A stretch of 5,329 bases of DNA from Immundisolibacteraceae bacterium. Its GTDB lineage: Bacteria; Pseudomonadota; Gammaproteobacteria; Immundisolibacterales; Immundisolibacteraceae. Each line of letters starts with the position of its first letter. Within the stretch, counting starts at the first letter, position 1. The notes below the pieces were generated by a model, which was not told the origin of the DNA, ran no database searches, and saw nothing but the letters and a program-made list of their open reading frames with translations. The position numbers and the translations under genes are program-made. Location of the stretch: contig JAESTY010000205.1 of NCBI GenBank assembly GCA_016763355.1, forward strand, positions 1 through 5,329, written 5' to 3'. Positions 1-4,207 of this stretch are shown here, in pieces.

Positions 1-567
1 GAGATTAATTGGGCCGCCGTTGGCAGCAACCATTAATCCACTATTAACCACTAACCCCGCACTGTTAGCAGCGTCAAACCTCAGATCACCAGCCATAAAA
101 TCGCTGATACTAAGATCCAGCCCGCTGGCTATCAGAGAATGGACATTCACCGAAGCGCTGGGGGCAAAAATCATGCCGTTAGTATTGGTAAGAATCAGCC
201 GTCCATTAGCTTCAATGGCGCCAAAAATACTTGACGGACTTTGGTCTAATATTCTGTTTAAGGCTATCGCCGAGGTCGACGGCTGAACAAATCTAACCAG
301 TTCCTCGGCACTGATATTAAAGCTCGCCCACTCAGCGGCGAGTCGGTTGCTTACCTGATTAATCGTCGTGACTGTTCCCTGGGTGGCGATGGAACCCTGA
401 CCACCGACAATAACTCCACCCTGAGGAGCCGCAATAGCAACACCGGCAGGCAGCACCGCTGCACCAACCGATACCAGCGATGTTCGGATCAGCCGACTTA
501 GGGGCGTCATGCCAAACGTTTTAACAGCCGCTCTGACTTTTCTCGAGGAACGCTTATCTCTGCTCAC
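1..567 (-). CDS. TpsA-type two-partner secretion exoprotein, N-terminal part (3' end outside window)
   Basis: Secreted exoprotein of a two-partner secretion system; only the first 189 codons are present, all open. I read it from GTG at 567, preceded by a GGAA core 7 bases upstream. No ATG, GTG or TTG lies in frame between this codon and the in-frame TAG at 645-643. Residues 1-46 form a long signal peptide: a basic n-region (many R/K in 1-28), a hydrophobic core from about L31 to A46, and likely cleavage near AIA/AP (45-48). Residues ~49-189 match the TPS (haemagglutination activity) domain: W80-x-SFNI, VRFVQPSTSAIALNRIL (91-107), GxIxANGRLILTNTNGMIF (116-134) with NTNG in place of the usual NPNG, then SLIASGLDLS (144-153). 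It lies 106 bases after the TpsB gene on the same strand, the usual TPS operon order. The effector region is not visible, so its activity (adhesin, haemolysin, CDI toxin) is unknown. Family call is firm; start fairly firm. Confidence 0.88.
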   Translation of the reverse strand, partial: MSRDKRSSRKVRAAVKTFGMTPLSRLIRTSLVSVGAAVLPAGVAIAAPQGGVIVGGQGSIATQGTVTTINQVSNRLAAEWASFNISAEELVRFVQPSTSAIALNRILDQSPSSIFGAIEANGRLILTNTNGMIFAPSASVNVHSLIASGLDLSISDFMAGDLRFDAANSAGLVVNSGLMVAANGGPINL

Positions 568-607
568 AACAATTTTCCAGAAATTATAAGTCTTACCAAC
601 TGCAACC

Positions 608-628
608 TCTCGGGTGAACCACCCAAAG
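608..628 (-). other. small hairpin in the tpsB-tpsA gap
   Basis: On the minus strand GGGTG-GTT-CACCC (624-612) is a perfect 5-bp stem with a 3-base loop, extendable by a few U-A and G-U pairs. It sits about 45 bases upstream of the tpsA GTG. No U-run follows, so it is not a convincing intrinsic terminator. It could be an mRNA-stability or attenuating element that adjusts TpsA relative to TpsB, or chance. Confidence 0.25.
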
Positions 629-673
629 AACCCTGCTCCGATCTATACGTCGAGCTGAACTTTAAAATATTCA

Positions 674-2497
674 TCAGTACAGGTAATTCAAATTAAAGTA
701 GGTCTGAGGCTTTTCTTTATTGGTCGGGTCTCGGGTGCCAATCGGAGCCGCGACATCAAGCCTTAATGACAATTCACCAGGTATATGGAGCTGCCAATCC
801 ATAGATACCCAGGAACCCATGTAGTTAATCATTGCTGCCAACCGGTTAGCTGGAATAAACATCTGCAGCCCCATCCCTGCACCAGTAACTTCGATCTGGT
901 CTTCGCCAACCGCATCGTTGACCCACCCGGTGGCGTGATCTACAAAAATTGAGAGTTGCAGAATCTCACCCCAGGTCTTGTTTTCGAAGGCAATTTTGTC
1001 TGAAAAACCGGGTGCATTCATGACCCACTCAATAGAGGCAAAGATGCCCTTGTCTACTAAAAACTCTGCCTGCGGATAAGCTCTGACACTGTAGGGTCCA
1101 CCCATAGCCATCTGTTCCAGAGAGGGCAGCAGATCGTCACTAAACTGACCCGTAGCATGAAGAATGAGTGAATGGTTTGGAACAACGTTTTGCAAACGAG
1201 AAAAATCGAAGGATCCCTTATTAAAACCTGAACCAAGCTTATTCCCAGATGAGTCAGCACGCCCAGAGCCTGGCAGGTCATCGGCCTGAGTAGAAGCAAG
1301 CACATTGCCAAAGCCATGATGCAGAGTGAAGAATCCCTGATTGATCCCTCCACCTAACACTGAATCAATAAAATCAAAACGAGCTTCTAAGGAAGCAACC
1401 GCTAACACATCCTGAGACAAGTCAGCCCCAGAAATAAACACCTTCGATTGCTTACGGCTGAAATCCAGCTTAGTTGCAAAATTTGCCCGCCGGCTACGCA
1501 GCCACGACTTGTCCAGATACATATTATAAATTTCTGTGACACCGGAAATGCCGAAGTCTTTCAGCTCGCCACCAACTTCAAAATCGTTGCGGCTAAACCC
1601 CAGCCCCGCGCTAAGTCCTTCGGTCCAGCTAGTGAAAACAGGAGCCTGATAACTGAAATAACCAAAATCCGATAATTTAGGTCGATAGGATTGCTGGTAT
1701 CCAAGCTGCAGCTGATCACCTATTCCCAGGGGGTTATTAACGAAAATATCTAACAAACTTTGATACACACCGGTGAACTCAGTGCCGTAATTATTAAAAC
1801 CAAAATTTGCATCAATTAGTTTTTCGGTCACTTTGAGTGCCAGGTCTGCGGTACCAATCTCTTCACCGGGCTGAAAAACACCAAACGCAGATAAACCAGG
1901 CAAATCAGTGATCCGCAATAGCGCAGTTTCGACAGCGCGCGCATTGACCGCATTACCGATCAAGCGACGAAAAGGTTTTTGCAAGTCCTCACTGGCGTAG
2001 CGCTTATTATCCTCTACTACTACCGAGCCCATGTTGCCTTCCATCACCCTCAGGACAACGATGTCATTGACCACATCCTGAGCCGGAAGAAAAGCTTGCG
2101 CGAGGATCAAACCGTTACTGCGATATAGGTCAGTAATCTGATCAGCAACTAACTGCAACTGACCAAATGTAAACTCTTCATTTCCTTCAATCCGGGCAGT
2201 TTCTACTAGAGCGTTGATTGCCTCTATAGATACAGATTCAATGTCACCTTTCGACACCCCATCCACCCGGAATGCGACCACCTTGATTGTGGGTCCGCCA
2301 TCTACACTTAACGGGCGTCTCACAACTGGAGGAATAAGCGTCACAGCAGACACCGCGGGCGCTGGTTGCCCGCCGCGCTTTAATGTCTGATTAACTCCAC
2401 CAGGCTGAACAGCATCGGGACCCACTTGAGCAGTTAGCAGCCCCGGCAGGGCCAGCACACAAAGCAGGCAAGCTCGCCTGAACCCTTTACGGCCCAT
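674..2497 (-). CDS. TpsB/FhaC/ShlB-family outer-membrane transporter of two-partner secretion
   Basis: Outer-membrane Omp85-superfamily pore that recognises the TPS domain of its partner in the periplasm and exports it without ATP. Read from ATG 2497 it is 607 residues, close to the usual family size. Domains in order: signal peptide (basic GRKGFRR, then a Leu/Ala core ending LLTAQ at ~20-24); a linker; POTRA1 at ~71-154 (FTFGQLQLVADQITDLYRS, then AFLPAQ); POTRA2 at ~155-226; a 16-strand-type beta-barrel from ~227 to the end. The L6 motif reads GGPYSVRAY (466-474), the VRAY variant of VRGY/F. The family F-x-D motif appears as FVDHATG (518-524). The C terminus ends in the aromatic strand NLNYLY. 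The frame stays open upstream to ATG 2725. I chose 2497 because the signal peptide begins there, but it lacks a Shine-Dalgarno; ATG 2566 (AAAGG about 13 bases upstream) is the main alternative. It precedes the tpsA-like gene and is probably co-transcribed with it. Confidence 0.93.
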   Translation of the reverse strand: MGRKGFRRACLLCVLALPGLLTAQVGPDAVQPGGVNQTLKRGGQPAPAVSAVTLIPPVVRRPLSVDGGPTIKVVAFRVDGVSKGDIESVSIEAINALVETARIEGNEEFTFGQLQLVADQITDLYRSNGLILAQAFLPAQDVVNDIVVLRVMEGNMGSVVVEDNKRYASEDLQKPFRRLIGNAVNARAVETALLRITDLPGLSAFGVFQPGEEIGTADLALKVTEKLIDANFGFNNYGTEFTGVYQSLLDIFVNNPLGIGDQLQLGYQQSYRPKLSDFGYFSYQAPVFTSWTEGLSAGLGFSRNDFEVGGELKDFGISGVTEIYNMYLDKSWLRSRRANFATKLDFSRKQSKVFISGADLSQDVLAVASLEARFDFIDSVLGGGINQGFFTLHHGFGNVLASTQADDLPGSGRADSSGNKLGSGFNKGSFDFSRLQNVVPNHSLILHATGQFSDDLLPSLEQMAMGGPYSVRAYPQAEFLVDKGIFASIEWVMNAPGFSDKIAFENKTWGEILQLSIFVDHATGWVNDAVGEDQIEVTGAGMGLQMFIPANRLAAMINYMGSWVSMDWQLHIPGELSLRLDVAAPIGTRDPTNKEKPQTYFNLNYLY

Positions 2498-2664
2498 CCG
2501 CGGGCTGAGTTGCGTAAGCCTATCGGCTACACCACCACTCCAAAACCGAATACAGAAAACAAACATCAATTTAGTACAGCCCTTTAAAACCATTATTAGT
2601 AGATCCAGCATTGTTCTTTCTGCGCATTTGTAGAACCCCCCACCCTTCAGCACACAAGGATCAA

Positions 2665-2692
2665 ATATTATTTTTTCGGTCATTTCACTCAA
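2665..2692 (-). promoter_or_regulatory. possible sigma70 promoter for tpsBA
   Basis: On the minus strand TTGAGT (2692-2687, 4 of 6 to TTGACA) is separated by 16 bases from TAATAT (2670-2665, 4 of 6 to TATAAT). This would give a leader of about 160 bases before ATG 2497 and would exclude the longest start at 2725. The match is weak and the region is AT-rich, so this is only a candidate. Confidence 0.22.
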
Positions 2693-2785
2693 GCCAAAAG
2701 TATCTACTAAAAAAATTAAACCCACTGGCTTACAGCGCGAAATTAACCAATAAATTTCTCACAAATTGGCTCAACTATTCCGCCT

Positions 2786-2828
2786 GCTAGTTAGACTCTT
2801 CACGCCGCCTAATTGTAAGAGTCTTAGC
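2786..2828. repeat. bulged inverted repeat, 8+4 bp arms
   Basis: AGACTCTT (2793-2800) and AAGAGTCT (2817-2824) are perfect reverse complements around a 16-base centre. Skipping three bases (2790-2792) on the left extends the pairing with GCTA (2786-2789) against TAGC (2825-2828). No T-run follows on either strand, so a terminator is unlikely. It may be a regulator-binding dyad or an RNA structure far upstream of tpsB. The centre contains one of the ATTAGGCG words. Confidence 0.5.
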
Positions 2829-2844
2829 GCATAACCCGCCTAAT
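2806..2844 (-). promoter_or_regulatory. paired ATTAGGCG words, 31 bp apart (possible operator)
   Basis: On the minus strand the octamer ATTAGGCG occurs at 2813-2806 and 2844-2837, 31 bases apart, close to three helical turns. A third copy lies on the plus strand at 3124-3131, upstream of the phosphatase gene. A related AGGCGG core is at 2785-2780. Repeats phased in this way on one face of the helix suggest a shared DNA-binding protein. No regulator gene is in the window to support this. Confidence 0.3.
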
Positions 2845-2870
2845 CTCTCCTAAACAAGCTAGCTCTAATG

Positions 2871-3020
2871 TAACAAATAACATTTGGAAATCAAGATTTT
2901 ATCCACGCGAGCTAAAGAAGTGGAATAACATAGTGTTAAATGTTTATGCAAAATAAGGTGAACGAGTATATACATGACCTGGTTATTGAACTCGAAAAAT
3001 TAACAAATAACTTTTCGAAA
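2871..3020 (+). repeat. pair of 20-base near-identical direct repeats
   Basis: TAACAAATAACATTTGGAAA (2871-2890) and TAACAAATAACTTTTCGAAA (3001-3020) agree at 18 of 20 positions and start exactly 130 bases apart. A shorter copy of the core, AAATAACTTT, recurs at 3183-3192. The second copy lies inside the small ORF. The repeat may be a binding-site family or a trace of an old local duplication; the flanks show little further similarity. Confidence 0.45.
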
Positions 3021-3068
3021 CTTTCAAATGAGATAAAAATGACTAAAGTTGCTCTTCGAGTGACTTGA
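2940..3068 (+). CDS. possible small coiled-coil peptide (40-42 residues), unrecognised
   Basis: Short ORF with ATG at 2940 (42 residues) or 2946 (40 residues), ending in TGA at 3066-3068. I do not recognise it. Counting from ATG 2946, V5, I9, L12, L16, L19, F23, L26 and I30 alternate 4-3 without a break, which is a heptad pattern, and most positions between are polar or charged (E, K, N, S, D). This predicts a single amphipathic helix able to form a coiled coil. There is no signal peptide or membrane segment. No good Shine-Dalgarno lies within 12 bases of either ATG, and the nearest purine run (AAGAAGTGGA) is too far upstream. A small GGGAC/GTCCC hairpin with TTTT follows 5 bases after the stop. 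It may be a real small protein, the remnant of a longer gene, or chance. Confidence 0.3.
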   Translation: MFMQNKVNEYIHDLVIELEKLTNNFSKLSNEIKMTKVALRVT

Positions 3069-3073
3069 GCTTT

Positions 3074-3101
3074 GGGACTATTAGTAATTGTCCCTAGTTT
3101 T
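3074..3101 (+). terminator. weak intrinsic-terminator-like hairpin
   Basis: GGGAC (3074-3078) pairs with GTCCC (3090-3094) around an 11-base loop, and TTTT (3098-3101) follows three bases later. It begins 5 bases after the stop of the small ORF. The stem is only 5 bp and the T-run is short, so termination would be weak at best. Confidence 0.22.
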
Positions 3102-3205
3102 AAAGGATCAATGGACTCGGGTAATTAGGCGATGGTAACCTGCCTGTGCTGGACAGCTATCAGCGGTTATTCACCTGGGTTGAAATAACTTTGCATTTTT
3201 AAGGC

Positions 3206-3218
3206 TTAACGTGGTTAA
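3206..3218. promoter_or_regulatory. TTAAC-GTG-GTTAA dyad
   Basis: A perfect 5-3-5 palindrome lies about 40 bases upstream of the -35 element of the phosphatase promoter. Its size and position suit an activator or repressor half-site pair. A second loose inverted repeat, GTTATT (3166-3171) and AATAAC (3184-3189), lies just upstream. Functional assignment is inference only. Confidence 0.28.
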
Positions 3219-3256
3219 CAATAACAGGCAACCCTAGACCACTGCGTAACGGGCCT

Positions 3257-3285
3257 TTGCCGGCATTGGGTTCCAATTTTAAAAT
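3257..3285 (+). promoter_or_regulatory. sigma70-like promoter for the PP2C phosphatase gene
   Basis: TTGCCG (3257-3262, 4 of 6 to TTGACA) and TAAAAT (3280-3285, 5 of 6 to TATAAT) are 17 bases apart, the optimal spacing. Transcription would start near 3292, leaving a leader of about 50 bases before GTG 3344. A perfect TATAAT at 3292-3297 is an alternative -10 but has no good -35. The 17-base spacer contains the dyad ATTGG-GTT-CCAAT (3265-3277), a possible operator that would block or distort the promoter. Confidence 0.45.
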
Positions 3286-3331
3286 AATATTTATAATTCA
3301 CATTCTGAAAACTGTTGTGATAAATGAACTC

Positions 3332-3336
3332 AGGAG
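3332..3336 (+). promoter_or_regulatory. ribosome binding site deciding the phosphatase start
   Basis: AGGAG lies 7 bases before GTG 3344, a strong Shine-Dalgarno at ideal spacing. It decides for the GTG start over the longer in-frame TTG at 3257, which overlaps the promoter -35 and would add 29 residues with no family match. Confidence 0.85.
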
Positions 3337-3343
3337 CATTTCA

Positions 3344-4072
3344 GTGAGTTGGGCAAATTTTGACTGGCATTCACATGCTCGCACAGACGTGGGAAGAGTC
3401 AGAAAAGTTAACGAAGACGCGTGCCTTGACCAGGGCCAACATGGTCTTTGGGTCGTTGCCGATGGCATGGGTGGCCATGCAGCAGGCGATGTTGCCAGCC
3501 AGTTAATTACCAAAATGTTGGGTGAACTGGAACACCCAAGTAGCATGGCTGAATTTGTTGATCAGGTTGAGCAGCAATTACTTGCCGTCAATGCTCGCCT
3601 ACTCGATATCTCTGCTCGCGAATTAGACAACCAGACTATAGGAAGCACGGTAGTCTGCCTGTTAGCCCATGAAGACCACTGTGCCGTGCTTTGGGCAGGA
3701 GACAGCAGGGCTTATCGTTTGCGCAATGGCAATTTAACGATGTTGATCCAGGAACATACTCAGGCAGAAGAGTTAGTTGAGCAGGGCCTAATTGCACCCG
3801 AGGACGCTGAGTCACACCCTACCTTTAATATATTAACAAGGGCAGTGGGTGCTCAAGACCCTCTTTATGTCGATGTGGATATTTTTCAGGTAGAAAAAGG
3901 CGATCGGTTTCTACTCTGTAGCGACGGACTGAACAAAGCAGTAACCGACCCAGAAATCGCTGAAGTACTATCCAGTCAGCAGGTTGCTGAGTCGGTAGAC
4001 ACACTGGTTGTACAGTCCCTGGATCAGGGTTCTCGAGACAATGTCACTATTATTGTGGTCGATGCGTTATGA
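3344..4072 (+). CDS. PP2C-family (PPM) Ser/Thr protein phosphatase, PppA/Stp1-like
   Basis: Metal-dependent cytoplasmic phosphatase that removes phosphate from Ser/Thr, probably reversing the kinase encoded next to it. The 242-residue length is typical for single-domain bacterial PP2C enzymes. All family motifs are present: RTDVGRVRKVNED (13-25), VVADGMGGHAAGD (37-49), TIGST (98-102), WAGDSRAYRLRNG (117-129), EHTQAEELVEQG (137-148), HPTFNILTRAVG (158-169), DRFLLCSDGL (187-196) and SRDNVTIIVV (230-239). The expected Mn/Mg ligands D25, D40, D194 and D232 are intact, so the enzyme should be active. There is no signal peptide or membrane helix. Start GTG 3344 is set by the strong AGGAG. The kinase gene follows 135 bases downstream on the same strand with no clear terminator between. 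Such pairs occur in T6SS clusters (PppA/PpkA) and also as stand-alone switches; I cannot tell which applies here. Confidence 0.95.
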   Translation: MSWANFDWHSHARTDVGRVRKVNEDACLDQGQHGLWVVADGMGGHAAGDVASQLITKMLGELEHPSSMAEFVDQVEQQLLAVNARLLDISARELDNQTIGSTVVCLLAHEDHCAVLWAGDSRAYRLRNGNLTMLIQEHTQAEELVEQGLIAPEDAESHPTFNILTRAVGAQDPLYVDVDIFQVEKGDRFLLCSDGLNKAVTDPEIAEVLSSQQVAESVDTLVVQSLDQGSRDNVTIIVVDAL

Positions 4073-4207
4073 ACTTCCCCAGGATCTACAGTCAACGAAT
4101 ACGACATTATTTCAATCTGTGCCACCTCGACTCATACCTGTTGCCCGATCAGCTCAGCTGCAGTATTGGCACCGCTAACTAATATTTTAGACCGCTAGGA
4201 TATAAAA
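4073..4207 (+). other. phosphatase-kinase gap
   Basis: These 135 bases hold no ORF of note and no convincing terminator. A very weak promoter-like pair, TTGCCC (4141-4146) and TATTGG (4164-4169) with 17-base spacing, is present. Read-through from the phosphatase promoter is plausible, but the gap is long for a tight operon. Confidence 0.35.
4197..4200 (+). promoter_or_regulatory. ribosome binding site of the kinase gene
   Basis: AGGA lies 7 bases before ATG 4208. It supports real initiation there, although the frame opened at this ATG ends after 50 codons. Confidence 0.6.

Larger units (their letters stand above)
2498..3343. other. long divergent spacer between tpsB and the phosphatase gene
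   Basis: This stretch of about 850 bases carries no large gene. Bases 2498-2725 stay open in the tpsB frame on the minus strand but look like leader rather than conserved protein. From 2760 the sequence is AT-rich and contains a bulged inverted repeat (2786-2828), ATTAGGCG words (2806, 2837, 3124), a 20-base near-repeat (2871 and 3001), a 40-42 codon ORF (2940/2946-3068), a weak hairpin (3074-3101), two 5-3-5 dyads (3206-3218, 3265-3277) and a promoter for the phosphatase gene (3257-3285). I see no tRNA, rRNA, insertion sequence or CRISPR array in it. It probably holds control regions for both divergent units. Confidence 0.6.

Noticed and set aside
20..286. 88-codon open frame on the plus strand
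   Set aside because: It lies antisense to the TpsA signal/TPS-domain coding sequence, has no ribosome site and no recognisable domain.
568..645. TpsA starting further upstream with an ESPR-like extended signal (frame open from 642, with YNFWKIVV just before the GTG)
   Set aside because: The frame is open back to TAG 645-643 but contains no ATG, GTG or TTG before 567, and the resemblance to ESPR is too loose.
1057..1675. Open frames of 98 codons (minus, 1057-1353) and 75 codons (plus, 1448-1675) inside the transporter gene
   Set aside because: Both overlap the strongly supported TpsB barrel region in other frames; their translations show no family features.
3132..3188. 18-codon ORF starting at ATG 3132
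   Set aside because: Very short, no ribosome site and no compositional signal of coding.
3251..3270. Sigma54 -24/-12 promoter
   Set aside because: The GG and GC elements are not at the required spacing; a sigma70-like pair fits the region better.
3298..3546. 82-codon minus-strand open frame over the phosphatase start
   Set aside because: Antisense shadow of the PP2C gene, whose conserved motifs cover the same bases.
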